Positions 6,436 through 14,744 are shown, counted from the stretch's first letter. The stretch: DNA of 15,326 nucleotides from Acidobacteriota bacterium (GCA_026706225.1 JAPOZE010000094.1:1-15326); one strand, 5' to 3'. Program-made: numbers and translations. The notes: generated from the sequence alone by a model not told the origin.

Positions 6436-8775
6436 ATGAAGAAGAGTACCCCCTGCCTGTCCCTCTTGGGCGTCCTCACGCTGTTGTGCGGAAACCTCTT
6501 TTCTCAAGCCGCATCGATCACCGTTCAGGTACGGGATCCCGCCGGCCTGCCCGTCTCCGGGGCCACCGTCTCGCTGGCATTGCCCTCCGGCCAACAGACA
6601 GCCGCCGGGCACACCCGGGCCGCCGGAAGCGTGACCTTCAACGTCCCCGGCGGGTCCTATCTGGTATCGGTTACGGCTCCAGGCTTCGCGCCGCACCGGA
6701 GAGAGCTGGCGCTCCCGGCGGGCGAGACGGCGGAGCTGACGGTTGATCTACAGCTTGATTCGGTGGCCACCGAAATCGAGGTGCTGGCCAGTGCGCCGGC
6801 TCAAATCGCCATTGAGGAAATCCCGGCCGGCCGACTGCACTCGGGCCCGCCTCGGGACCTGGCCGAACGACTCAAGGAAGTGCCCGGCGTCCTGGCCGTT
6901 CGACGGGGCGGCACCAACCTGGAGCCTGTGGTCCAGGGACTCCGGGAGTACCAGGTGGCCATGGTGGTTGACGGATCCCGCGCCTTTGCCGCGGGACCCG
7001 CCAGGATGGATTCCGAGATCAGCCACGTGGACCCGGCCCGGGTCAGCAGCCTGGAGGTGGTCAAGGGCCCCTACGCTCTGGGCGAGTGCGCCGGCGGGTT
7101 GGCCGCCGTCCTGGTGAAGACCGATCCCGTGCCCGTGCACGACGAGATGACCTTCGGCGGTTCCGTCTCCACCAGATATTCCCTCAACGGCGCCAACCGC
7201 TGGGGGCATACCCGATTCTTCGCTGCAGGGCGGAGAGCCGGCATGAGTGTGAGAGCCTCCGGAGGCAAGGGAGGCGACTATCGCGCCGGAGCCCAAAGCG
7301 GCGCCGGTCCGACCATTCCGGGCCGGTTCGGAGAATACCAGGTGGGCGGGAAGCTGCGGTTGAACCTGACCTCCAACCAGGAACTCACCCTCGGCTCGGG
7401 CTTCGACACCCAACAGGACCTGGACTACCCCGGGCGGCTGCTCGACGCCAACCACTTCATCACTCGGTCCTGGAACGGCGCCTACTATCTGAAAGAACCC
7501 GCCTCCGCCATTCAGAGCGCTGCCTTCCGGCTCTACCTGAGCAAAAAGAGCCATCGCATGAACAACGACGGAAAACCTACGGCCCTGGACATGCCCGGGA
7601 GAGTGCCTCCCTTCGGGCTGGCCGTCTCGCTGCCGACGGAATCGGACACTCTGGGAGGGGCGGGACGGATCAGCTTCCGGCCCCGATCGGGTTGGGCCAT
7701 TCAAACCGGATTCGACTTCTACGATCTGGCCCAGCAGGCGACTCGATTCATCTCCAGGCGCAGCAACGACCGGCTCCTGTTTCGGGACAACGTCTGGCCG
7801 GACGCGCGCATCCGCGATCAGGGGTTCTACCTCACCGCCTCCAAGGCGGGCGAGAACTGGGGAATGGCGGCAGCCCTTCGATTCGACGCCGTCCAGGCCG
7901 AGGCCGCCCAGCCGTCCGATTTTTTCAGGGACAACACCTCAGGGCCCATGAACCGGAAGGAGCTCAACACCAGTTGGAGCCTCACCGCCCGGAGAAATCT
8001 GACCGAGGCGGTGACGGTATCGGGAGGACTGGGCCGGGTGGTACGCACGGCCAACGTGCTGGAGCGCTACTCCGACCGCTTCCCCAGCACCAAGTTTCAG
8101 GTCGCGGCCGAGTTCATGGGGGCTCCCGGCATCGAACCGGAAACCAGCTATCAGGCGGACCTGGGACTGCAGCTCCGTTGGGCGGGAATGCGCCTGCGAG
8201 GCGGAGGATTCTATCGTCGAATCCAGGACTTCATCACGGTGGCCCCGGCTGCGGGCATCCGCAAGCGACTGCCCCTGAGCCCGCCGCAGGTCTTTCGCAC
8301 CCTCAATGGTCACCATGCCGACTTCAGGGGCCTGGACTTTTCCTTGCGCGCCCCCATAACGGATGGATTGGAGTTCGGAATTCAAGGCGCCTACACCCTG
8401 GCCGACGACATCGAGCAATCCCTGGCCGCCATCGGAGTCAATGAGCCCGTCCTCGGCATTCCGCCCTTCGAAGTCCGCTCCCGGCTGCGTTACACCGGCC
8501 GCTCGGCTCCGTTTTTTGGAGAATTGGAAATGCGCAACGTCGGGCCTCAGGACCGGGTGGCGGCATCCCGGCTGGAGGCGCCCTCCCCCGGATTCACCAC
8601 CCTCAGCCTGCGAGGGGGGCTTCAACTCCCCAAGCGGCTTTCCCTGGAAGCGGGGGTGGAGAACCTCGGCGACAAGTTCTACTTCGAACACCTGAATTCC
8701 CTGAATCCCTTCACCCGCGAGAGAATTCCGGAGTTGGGACGCAATATCTTTGTGGGAGTGACCAAAAAATGGTAA
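6436..8775 (+). CDS. TonB-dependent outer-membrane receptor, OprC/NosA-like (possible metal uptake)
   Basis: With the start at 6436 the product is 779 aa. It has a signal peptide (about residues 1-26), then a carboxypeptidase-regulatory-like beta-sandwich (about 27-108), a TonB-box-like stretch ATEIEVLAS (111-119), a plug domain (about 125-235) with RGGTNLEPVVQGLR and VVKGPYAL, and a 22-strand-type barrel ending in an aromatic residue (KKW). The plug segment GPARMDSEISHVDP resembles the copper-receptor branch (OprC, NosA), where the matching CxxxM supplies copper ligands. Here the Met is kept (M191) but the Cys position is Gly (G187). Receptors of this class import a bound substrate with energy from TonB-ExbBD. 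The Cys-rich gene upstream supports a metal substrate, but haem, a siderophore or another ligand remains possible. Confidence 0.88.
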   Translation: MKKSTPCLSLLGVLTLLCGNLFSQAASITVQVRDPAGLPVSGATVSLALPSGQQTAAGHTRAAGSVTFNVPGGSYLVSVTAPGFAPHRRELALPAGETAELTVDLQLDSVATEIEVLASAPAQIAIEEIPAGRLHSGPPRDLAERLKEVPGVLAVRRGGTNLEPVVQGLREYQVAMVVDGSRAFAAGPARMDSEISHVDPARVSSLEVVKGPYALGECAGGLAAVLVKTDPVPVHDEMTFGGSVSTRYSLNGANRWGHTRFFAAGRRAGMSVRASGGKGGDYRAGAQSGAGPTIPGRFGEYQVGGKLRLNLTSNQELTLGSGFDTQQDLDYPGRLLDANHFITRSWNGAYYLKEPASAIQSAAFRLYLSKKSHRMNNDGKPTALDMPGRVPPFGLAVSLPTESDTLGGAGRISFRPRSGWAIQTGFDFYDLAQQATRFISRRSNDRLLFRDNVWPDARIRDQGFYLTASKAGENWGMAAALRFDAVQAEAAQPSDFFRDNTSGPMNRKELNTSWSLTARRNLTEAVTVSGGLGRVVRTANVLERYSDRFPSTKFQVAAEFMGAPGIEPETSYQADLGLQLRWAGMRLRGGGFYRRIQDFITVAPAAGIRKRLPLSPPQVFRTLNGHHADFRGLDFSLRAPITDGLEFGIQGAYTLADDIEQSLAAIGVNEPVLGIPPFEVRSRLRYTGRSAPFFGELEMRNVGPQDRVAASRLEAPSPGFTTLSLRGGLQLPKRLSLEAGVENLGDKFYFEHLNSLNPFTRERIPELGRNIFVGVTKKW

Positions 8776-8801
8776 GTGTCCGGGTAGGGGTTCCGGTTGT
8801 C

Positions 8802-8817
8802 GGTTACCGGGTTACCG
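8802..8817. repeat. Tandem 8-bp repeat between the two receptor genes
   Basis: Two perfect head-to-tail copies of GGTTACCG lie in the 52-base gap between the receptor genes. With flanking bases each reads as CGGTTACCG or GGGTTACCG, nearly its own reverse complement. It could be an operator-like element or chance; no promoter boxes are evident around it. Confidence 0.4.
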
Positions 8818-8827
8818 AGAACTCGCA

Positions 8828-11197
8828 ATGGTTCGACTGAAAAACGTCTCCCGCATGGCAGCATTGTTTGTCCTCATGCTGGGCCCGTCCCTGGCTGCCC
8901 AGATCCGGGTCGGTACCGTGCGGGGAACAGTCCTCGACCCGACCGGAGCCGCCGTCTCAGGGGCCCTGGTCCGGCTCAGCAACCGCACCACCGGGTTCCA
9001 ACGCCAGACCTCCACCGGCCCCGGGGGCGCCTTTCACTTCAACAACCTTCCCTTCGACCCCTATCTGCTGCGGGTCGAGGCCGCCGGATTTCAGCCCTGG
9101 AACGGCCGGGTGCGCGTCCGCTCCAATCTCCCCGTGCAGGTTGAGGCTTCGCTCAGCCTGACCACCCCGACCGAGACCATCCGGGTGGAGGCGCTGGTGG
9201 AATCCGACACGCAAGGCCTGGAAACCGACCTGGACCAATCCTTCATCGAGCGGCAGCCCGGCGCCCAGCCCTCCGCGGGCCTGCAGGAGGTGATCGCCAC
9301 GGTTGCGGGCTGGATCAGCGAGGACAACGGCCTGCTGCACGTGAGGGGGGTGGACGACGGATTCCTGTTTCTGATCGACGGGATCCCGTTGACCGACCGC
9401 ACCGACCGCCTGTTTGCCGGCTCGCCCCAGACGGAGTTGATCCAGTCCCTACAGGTCATCAACGGCCATTTGCCGGTGGAGTACGGAAATGCCTCCGGGG
9501 CGGTGGTCCACCTCACCCCCAAGTCGGGCATCGACCGGCCGCTGGGCGGTTCGGTCACTTTGGCCGGCGGAAACTTTCGGAGCGGCCAGGCCGGCTACAC
9601 CCTGGCCGGAGGCCTCGGCAGCCGACTGGGCTTTTTCCTGGCCCACTCCCTGGCCGGATCGGGCCGGCGCTACCTCGATCCGGTCGACCCCGGCAACTTC
9701 AACAACCGGGGATGGGCCCAGCGCTTCGATTCCCGCCTCGACTGGCATCCCTCGGCCCGCGACATCCTGGTCGCGAACCTGTCGGGCCACGGTAGCCGCT
9801 TCAGGGTCACCAACACCCATGCGCAGGAACAGGCCGGGCAGCGCCAGCGCCAGCAACTGGACGACAACCACCAGTCGTTTGCCTGGCAGCGAAACTGGTC
9901 GCCCTACACGACCACCAACCTGGGGGGGTATCGCCGTTACTTCCGGTCGGAGCTGATCCCGAGCGCCAACGACCTGCCGGTCTCGGCCTCTCAGCGTCGC
10001 CGCCACCTGCGCTCGGGGATTCTGCTGAATCTGACTCACTGGGCTGGGGGTCACACACTCAAGGCGGGGGCCGACGCCCAGCGGGTCACCCCCCGGGAGT
10101 TCTTCTCCTTTTTCGTGACCGACGAGGAATTCGGCGAAGAAGTGGACTTGAGCGACCTGGCGCTCGAGTTTGACCGGGAGAATCCCTTCATCTTCCAGGA
10201 ACAGGCGGTGCGGGGCCAGGGGTCCGTCTTCCTGCAAGACACCTTTTCGCTGGGCAGGAACCTGACCGTCAACGCCGGCGTCCGCTTCGACCACACCGCC
10301 GTCATGGTCTCCGCCACCCAGGTCAGCCCCCGGGCCGGCGCCGCCCTACTGGTGCCCTACAGTCAAACAGTTCTACGGGCTTCCTACAACCGGCTGTTCA
10401 TGCCGCCTCAGATCGAGAATCTACTGCTCTCCTCCTCCGAGCAGGCCCGGCGGCTCTCTCCGTTCGCAACGCCGGAGGGCATGGGCGGCGCGCGGGTGGC
10501 GCCGGAGAGGCAGCACGCGTTCGAGGCAGGATTCGGCCAGCCCTTCGGCGACTGGTTTCAACTCAATGCCGCCTACTGGTGGAGACTGGTGAGAAACTAT
10601 GCCGACCCCAACGTGTTTCTGGGCACAACCGTCATCTTTCCCAACTCGGTGGCTGAAGGAAAGGCCCAGGGACTGGAGGCCCGCATCGATTTTCCCGAGC
10701 GAAAGGGGTGGTCCGGATACCTGAGCTATGCCAACTCGCGAGTCTTTCAGGTAGGGCCGATCAATGGAGGCCTGTTTCTGGAGGAAGAAGTGATCGAGAT
10801 CGGGCCCGGGACCAAGTTCAATCCCGACCACGATCAAAGGAATACCGGCGGGTTCGGGATGATCTACGAGCATCCCTCCGGTTTCTGGACCGGGCTGTCC
10901 GGACGCTACGAGAGCGGGCCGCCCCTGGAAGTGGAACTGGACGAATTGGACGAGTTGAGGGAGCGGCCGGGGGCCGAGCTGGTCGACTTCGACCGCGGGC
11001 GCATCAAGCCCAGGGCACTGTTCGACTTCTCACTGGGGAAAGATTTTTTCTCAGATCGGCGCGTTACCCTCCGGACCCAGTTCGATATCCGCAACCTGGC
11101 CAACCGGCCTTTCGCCTACAATTTCGGCAATCCCTTCAGCGGGACCCACTTCGGCCACCCTCGGATGTGGAGCGGCCGCATCCGGATCGGATTCTGA
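8828..11197 (+). CDS. TonB-dependent receptor with N-terminal carboxypeptidase-regulatory-like domain
   Basis: The 789-aa product has a signal peptide ending near SLAA-Q (about residue 24). A carboxypeptidase-regulatory-like domain follows (about 28-110; GTVLDPTGAAVSGALVRL), then a TonB-box-like TETIRVEA (115-122). The plug is at about 130-240 (LLHVRGVDDGFLFLIDGIPL; VEYGNASGAVVHL), and a long beta-barrel ends in RIRIGF, with the terminal Phe typical of outer-membrane proteins. It is not a duplicate of the preceding receptor: plug and barrel motifs differ. The domain layout is common in acidobacteria and Bacteroidetes for uptake of glycans, peptides or chelates, and the substrate cannot be read from sequence. 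The start has only weak ribosome-binding support (GAG eight bases upstream). It probably shares a transcript with the preceding receptor, 52 bases away. Confidence 0.88.
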   Translation: MVRLKNVSRMAALFVLMLGPSLAAQIRVGTVRGTVLDPTGAAVSGALVRLSNRTTGFQRQTSTGPGGAFHFNNLPFDPYLLRVEAAGFQPWNGRVRVRSNLPVQVEASLSLTTPTETIRVEALVESDTQGLETDLDQSFIERQPGAQPSAGLQEVIATVAGWISEDNGLLHVRGVDDGFLFLIDGIPLTDRTDRLFAGSPQTELIQSLQVINGHLPVEYGNASGAVVHLTPKSGIDRPLGGSVTLAGGNFRSGQAGYTLAGGLGSRLGFFLAHSLAGSGRRYLDPVDPGNFNNRGWAQRFDSRLDWHPSARDILVANLSGHGSRFRVTNTHAQEQAGQRQRQQLDDNHQSFAWQRNWSPYTTTNLGGYRRYFRSELIPSANDLPVSASQRRRHLRSGILLNLTHWAGGHTLKAGADAQRVTPREFFSFFVTDEEFGEEVDLSDLALEFDRENPFIFQEQAVRGQGSVFLQDTFSLGRNLTVNAGVRFDHTAVMVSATQVSPRAGAALLVPYSQTVLRASYNRLFMPPQIENLLLSSSEQARRLSPFATPEGMGGARVAPERQHAFEAGFGQPFGDWFQLNAAYWWRLVRNYADPNVFLGTTVIFPNSVAEGKAQGLEARIDFPERKGWSGYLSYANSRVFQVGPINGGLFLEEEVIEIGPGTKFNPDHDQRNTGGFGMIYEHPSGFWTGLSGRYESGPPLEVELDELDELRERPGAELVDFDRGRIKPRALFDFSLGKDFFSDRRVTLRTQFDIRNLANRPFAYNFGNPFSGTHFGHPRMWSGRIRIGF

Positions 11198-11309
11198 GCC
11201 GACAGTCCGAAGGCGAAAGCTGGTTTTCCGGCGGGTCATCCGGTAAGCTGTAGGCTTTGACGGCGCCAACAGAGGGCGCATAGATTCCCATCTCAGCCCC
11301 CCGAGTCCA

Positions 11310-11942
11310 GTGAACGACAAGAACGCCCCCGCCCTGATCCTCCCCGCCCTGGCCGTGATGCTGTTCGGCCTGCTGGCCGTCTCCTGCGCGCCGGCTCCCG
11401 AGCCGGAGCCTGATCCCGAACCACCGAAACCTCCCTCGCCGGTAGCCGCCCATACGGCCTTTCACCGGCTCTACGTACAGGCCAGACACTGGTCTGCCGA
11501 TTCGCTGCCGCTCCGCCTGTCGAGCTTCAATCTCAAGGAGGTCCCCGCCAAGGCCGGAAGGTACGCCGTATGGCAGGCCACCTTCGTGTCCCCCCAAAAG
11601 CGAAAGTCCGTCACCTACACCTACTCGGTGGTCAAGTCCGGCACCAGCATCCGCAAGGGGGTCCGGGCCGGCATACCGGAAGCCTGGTCGGGACGAGGAC
11701 AGGCCCGACCCTTCATCCTACCGCTCTTCAAGATCGACTCGACCAAGGCCTATGACAAGGCGGCCGAAAAGAGCGCGGCCTTTCTCAAGAAGAACCCCGA
11801 TCTCCCCATCCACTTCCTGCTGGAATCCACCCCCCGATACACCCACCCCGTCTGGCGCGTAATCTGGGGCGAAACCCGCGGCTCCGCCAAGCGCACGGTC
11901 TTCGTGGACGCGGCCACCGGCCTTCACCTCAATACGCTGTAA
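11310..11942 (+). CDS. Lipoprotein with PepSY-like C-terminal region
   Basis: The 210-aa product starts at GTG and has a hydrophobic segment ending in the lipobox LLAVSC. C26 is the expected lipidation site, and the bases around it fit the standard lipobox pattern. A Pro/Glu-rich linker (about 27-44) follows, then a globular domain. The end of the protein (HPVWRVIWGETRG then VFVDAATGLHL) has the shape of a PepSY-type repeat, in which a central strand is followed by a Val-Asp-Ala-x-Thr-Gly turn. PepSY domains occur in periplasmic inhibitors and in iron-reductase membrane proteins, and the role here is unknown. There is no visible Shine-Dalgarno sequence. The 112-base gap after the second receptor has no clear terminator, so co-transcription with the receptors is possible. 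Confidence 0.75.
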   Translation: MNDKNAPALILPALAVMLFGLLAVSCAPAPEPEPDPEPPKPPSPVAAHTAFHRLYVQARHWSADSLPLRLSSFNLKEVPAKAGRYAVWQATFVSPQKRKSVTYTYSVVKSGTSIRKGVRAGIPEAWSGRGQARPFILPLFKIDSTKAYDKAAEKSAAFLKKNPDLPIHFLLESTPRYTHPVWRVIWGETRGSAKRTVFVDAATGLHLNTL

Positions 11943-11966
11943 GCCCCTGGAATCCGACGGCCATTG

Positions 11967-11999
11967 TTCCCGCCTGCGCCGATGTATGGCGTGGGAACT
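11967..11999. terminator. Candidate bidirectional terminator hairpin
   Basis: GTTCCC (11967-11972) pairs with GGGAAC (11994-11999). Inside it CGCC (11978-11981) pairs with GGCG (11989-11992) around a 7-base loop, with small bulges. It lies 25 bases after the lipoprotein stop and between two convergent genes. The downstream sequence is T-rich (TCCTTCTCGATTC) but not a clean T run, so intrinsic termination is only likely. Confidence 0.4.
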
Positions 12000-12017
12000 C
12001 CTTCTCGATTCGGTATT

Positions 12018-12051
12018 CTTGTGGCTTCGTGGTTCTTCGTCCTCTTCGTGG
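12018..12051. repeat. Degenerate CTTCGTGG repeat cluster
   Basis: Short units in a row, CTTGTGG, CTTCGTGG, TTCTTCGTCC and TCTTCGTGG, form an imperfect 8-10-base periodicity. On the reverse strand this reads as CCACGAAG repeats. Intergenic strings of the kind CCACGAAGgacACGAAG are, from my recollection, widespread in genomes of several soil and water phyla. It lies between two convergent genes and codes for nothing evident. Confidence 0.5.
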
Positions 12052-12073
12052 AGTTCGCTTTGACCTTTTGGGC

Positions 12074-13426
12074 TCAGTCCGTCGGGGAAAACGTCCCTTC
12101 CATCTCTCTGCGGACCAGGACGGCGGGATCGGCGGGGTCGTAGCGAACGTCGGACCAGCCGATTGGGCTGCCGGCGGGAATGTCGTTGAGGAGGGTTACC
12201 TTGTGGGCCAGGCCGATGGGAAGGCTTCGGGATCGGGTGGCTTCGGCCGACGGTTGCAGCCTGCCGTAGACGGTATAGCCGCCCTCTCCGTCCAGTACTT
12301 CACCGGCGGATAGATTCCGCTTGGCCGTGGCCACCACGTCCCCGGCGAATGTGGCGGGACATCCGGTCGCTTCTCCGGCCAGCCCGGCTTTGAGCACGCT
12401 GACCGACAGTTCCAATCCCACCAGGTGAACCGGCCGGTAAAGGGCCGCGTATCTGCCGCTGGCATCCGTCTGTAGACCATATTCGGCAAAGCATTCCTTG
12501 ACGTAGTCGTTGGACGCCTCGAAGGTGACGTAGACACCCCAACGCAGGTCCCCGGGCACGGGACGGCCGTCTCGGTCCACGCTGGAGACGACCTCGACCG
12601 TTCCCGAGCGCGACAGGCATCCCCCGCTGGAGCGCGGGCGGCAAACCTCCGCAAGCCGATCCTGCCCGCAGGGTGGAAAATTCAGACCCTCCGGTTGGGG
12701 TTGAAGTCCGGTGGCGTTGGCCACGGCAGCCATTTCGATCGCCGACTTGGTGCCGTCCAGAAAGGAATTGAACATCCTCGGATTGAGCTCGCCTCCGGCC
12801 ACCTTGGCCTGGCTGAAGCCATAGTGTTCCCATACCGTGTCCGGGGTGTAGGCGTGAAAGGCGGGGAGATACTTGGTCCCCTTGCCGGCGCACGCCACCT
12901 CGAACCCGCTGCACCGGGCCCAATCCACCAACTCGCAGATCAGCGCCGGCTGGTCGCCGTAAGCCAGGCTGTAGACGACGCCGGCCCGTCGAGCCCGTTG
13001 GGCCAACAGGGGCCCCGCGACCACATCGGCCTCGACGTTGACCATGACCAGGTGCTTGCCGTGCTCTATGGCTTTAAGGGCATGCCGGATCCCGGCAACG
13101 GGATCCCCCGTGGCTTCCACGATGACATCCACACCCTCCGCCGACAACAGCGACTCGGAGTCTTCCGACAGCCAGGTCGTACCCGCTTTCATCGCCTCCT
13201 GCAGGTCTCCGGCCCCAAATTGCTCGTCAGGCCAACCGGCCCGCCGAAAGGCCTGAACTGCCTTGTCCCTGGCAAGATCCACCACTCCTGCCAGATGCAG
13301 CCCGTTAAGGCGGCGGGCCTGACTGAAGAACATGGTGGCGAACTTTCCCGCACCGATCACTCCGACCCGGAGCGGGTTGCCCGCCTCGGCCCGTGCAGCC
13401 AACTCCTGCAGCAAGGAGTTTCTCAT
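12074..13426 (-). CDS. Homoserine-dehydrogenase-like NAD(P)-binding oxidoreductase with C-terminal SAF domain
   Basis: The 450-aa product has an N-terminal Rossmann fold with VGVIGAGKFA (G25-A-G27-K-F-A30), then GVVDLARDKA and VDVIVEATGDPVAG, as in the NAD-binding domain of homoserine dehydrogenases. A middle domain contains NVEADVVAGPLL and AYGDQPAL. A SAF-like domain follows at about residues 365-450 (VATAKRNLSAGEVLDGEG, then LLNDIPAGSPI). This matches the predicted homoserine dehydrogenase/SAF group (COG4091), which is usually found with sugar-acid or polyol catabolism rather than amino-acid synthesis; the substrate is unknown. It is cytoplasmic. The gene starts 25 bases after the sialidase-like gene's stop, so the two are probably one operon. 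The ribosome binding site is weak. Confidence 0.85.
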   Translation of the reverse strand: MRNSLLQELAARAEAGNPLRVGVIGAGKFATMFFSQARRLNGLHLAGVVDLARDKAVQAFRRAGWPDEQFGAGDLQEAMKAGTTWLSEDSESLLSAEGVDVIVEATGDPVAGIRHALKAIEHGKHLVMVNVEADVVAGPLLAQRARRAGVVYSLAYGDQPALICELVDWARCSGFEVACAGKGTKYLPAFHAYTPDTVWEHYGFSQAKVAGGELNPRMFNSFLDGTKSAIEMAAVANATGLQPQPEGLNFPPCGQDRLAEVCRPRSSGGCLSRSGTVEVVSSVDRDGRPVPGDLRWGVYVTFEASNDYVKECFAEYGLQTDASGRYAALYRPVHLVGLELSVSVLKAGLAGEATGCPATFAGDVVATAKRNLSAGEVLDGEGGYTVYGRLQPSAEATRSRSLPIGLAHKVTLLNDIPAGSPIGWSDVRYDPADPAVLVRREMEGTFSPTD

Positions 13427-13451
13427 CCGGATCTCAACTCAAGACCCCAGC

Positions 13452-14519
13452 TCAATCCCAGCCGACCCGGACTCGGGTCCAGCGAATGCCGAACTTTTCG
13501 TGCTCCAGGCACCAATGGACACAAAGCAGGGTCTCGCGGTCCAGCGCAAGGGCCGAGGGCAGACCGAAGGCGAAGGTCTCCAGCTCGTTGATTCCGTCGG
13601 CCTCCTGCGGGGCTTCCCTGGAGGCCTGCGCGTCCCAGAGCGTTTCTTCACAGTCCAGCGTCCAGGAGTCTTCGGTGAAACGCACCAGGCAGGCGATGAC
13701 GCCCTGCTTTCCGTATCGCCGGTTGTATAGCACCAGCAATCGGTCTTCACCCAGCCAGACGGGGGTCATGGTCTGGCCGCGAATTCCCGTGGACCGCAAC
13801 GGCCCCCAGGTGTCCCCTCCGTCGTCGGATATGACGAAATGGTCCTCGAAGTCGGAGTAGTCGCCCATGCGCAGTGTCCAGGACACCGCCATCACCCGAT
13901 CGCCGTCGAGCCGGGTGAGTTTCTGCTCGAAGAACCCCTTGACTCCTTCCGGATCCTTCATCGCCAGCGAAGTGCGGGGCCAGGTCTTCCCCTCATCCTC
14001 GGATATGAACATCACCAGCCGTTCGCCAAGCCGATCCTGCTCGGAGAGGGTCGCGGCCGGCGCCAGCCAGTTGCCGTTGCTGGTGACAATGATGGGGCTG
14101 GCAATTTCAAAGGGGCCGGGAATGGAGGCCGGCAGCAGTTGGGGATCGGTCCAGGTCTTGCCCTGGTCTCGCGAAAGACAAAGGATGGGCTCTTTTCGGG
14201 TGGCGCTTCCGAACTGCTTCTTCTCTTCCGGCGGATAGGCCCGCGTGCCATAGGCGATCACCATGCCCTGCGGAGTGCGGCTCAAGCGAAGAGAATTGGT
14301 GGTACGCGGATTGTCCCCGGGCTCCAGGATGGTTCCCTCCAGGCTCCAGGACCTGCCGTTGTCGGTCGAGCGAGCCAGGTCGGTCCCCCCGGTGACGCTT
14401 GGCCCGCCGCCCACGGTAAAGCCGGCCAGGATGTCCCCGTTGTCCAGTCGGACCAGGGTGGGAAAGGAAGAGTCCCGGTTGTCGATGATTCCGGAGTCTA
14501 GGATCTCGATTCTTGGCAT
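13452..14519 (-). CDS. Sialidase-like (BNR/Asp-box) beta-propeller protein
   Basis: The 355-aa product carries four Asp boxes (S-x-D-x-G-x-T/S-W) at about residues 51-58 (STDNGRSW), 116-123 (SRDQGKTW), 173-180 (SEDEGKTW) and 231-238 (SDDGGDTW), typical of a six-bladed sialidase-type propeller. The FRIP motif that carries the first catalytic Arg of true sialidases is not visible; the matching region reads SSFPTLVRLDNG. Sialic-acid hydrolysis is therefore uncertain, and another glycosidase, lyase or non-catalytic role is possible. No signal peptide is seen, which suggests a cytoplasmic enzyme acting on imported sugar. The ATG at 14519 is chosen over a GTG two codons upstream because AGGAG lies nine bases before the ATG but only three before the GTG. 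It is the first gene of a unit with the SAF oxidoreductase. Confidence 0.85.
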   Translation of the reverse strand: MPRIEILDSGIIDNRDSSFPTLVRLDNGDILAGFTVGGGPSVTGGTDLARSTDNGRSWSLEGTILEPGDNPRTTNSLRLSRTPQGMVIAYGTRAYPPEEKKQFGSATRKEPILCLSRDQGKTWTDPQLLPASIPGPFEIASPIIVTSNGNWLAPAATLSEQDRLGERLVMFISEDEGKTWPRTSLAMKDPEGVKGFFEQKLTRLDGDRVMAVSWTLRMGDYSDFEDHFVISDDGGDTWGPLRSTGIRGQTMTPVWLGEDRLLVLYNRRYGKQGVIACLVRFTEDSWTLDCEETLWDAQASREAPQEADGINELETFAFGLPSALALDRETLLCVHWCLEHEKFGIRWTRVRVGWD

Positions 14520-14744
14520 AACCACAGTCTCCTTTGGGGGTGGTTTTTTGGAGAATGGACGGCCATGAATGGGCGAAACCGGTCAGGGAAGACGGCAGCG
14601 CCACTTTCAGTGGTAAGACTCACGAGCCGGCCGGATGGGAGAGGGATGGAATCCTCCGCCGGAACAGCCCGCCGGCGAGAGCAAATAATGCTATCATAAG
14701 TGTTTAGCCGCACCAATCGCCCTCACGGCATCCATTCTTACCTC
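14520..14744. other. Divergent intergenic region
   Basis: This stretch separates the minus-strand sialidase-like gene from the plus-strand cytochrome gene and should hold both promoters. An AT-rich patch (AATAATGCTATCATAAG, 14684-14700) contains TATCAT on the plus strand and TATGAT on the minus strand as possible -10 boxes, but no good -35 is visible for either. A 6-bp inverted repeat, CGCCGG at 14657-14662 and CCGGCG at 14672-14677, lies beside it. I see no gene inside. Confidence 0.4.

Noticed and set aside
5889..6479. Minus-strand 196-aa frame opposite the Cys-rich gene
   Set aside because: No signal peptide, domain or ribosome binding site; Arg/Gly-rich composition. The plus-strand frame at 5823 has a hydrophobic leader and clustered Cys, though neither is certain.
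12695..13591. 298-aa plus-strand frame across the oxidoreductase
   Set aside because: No recognisable motif; it lies over the Rossmann domain read on the minus strand.
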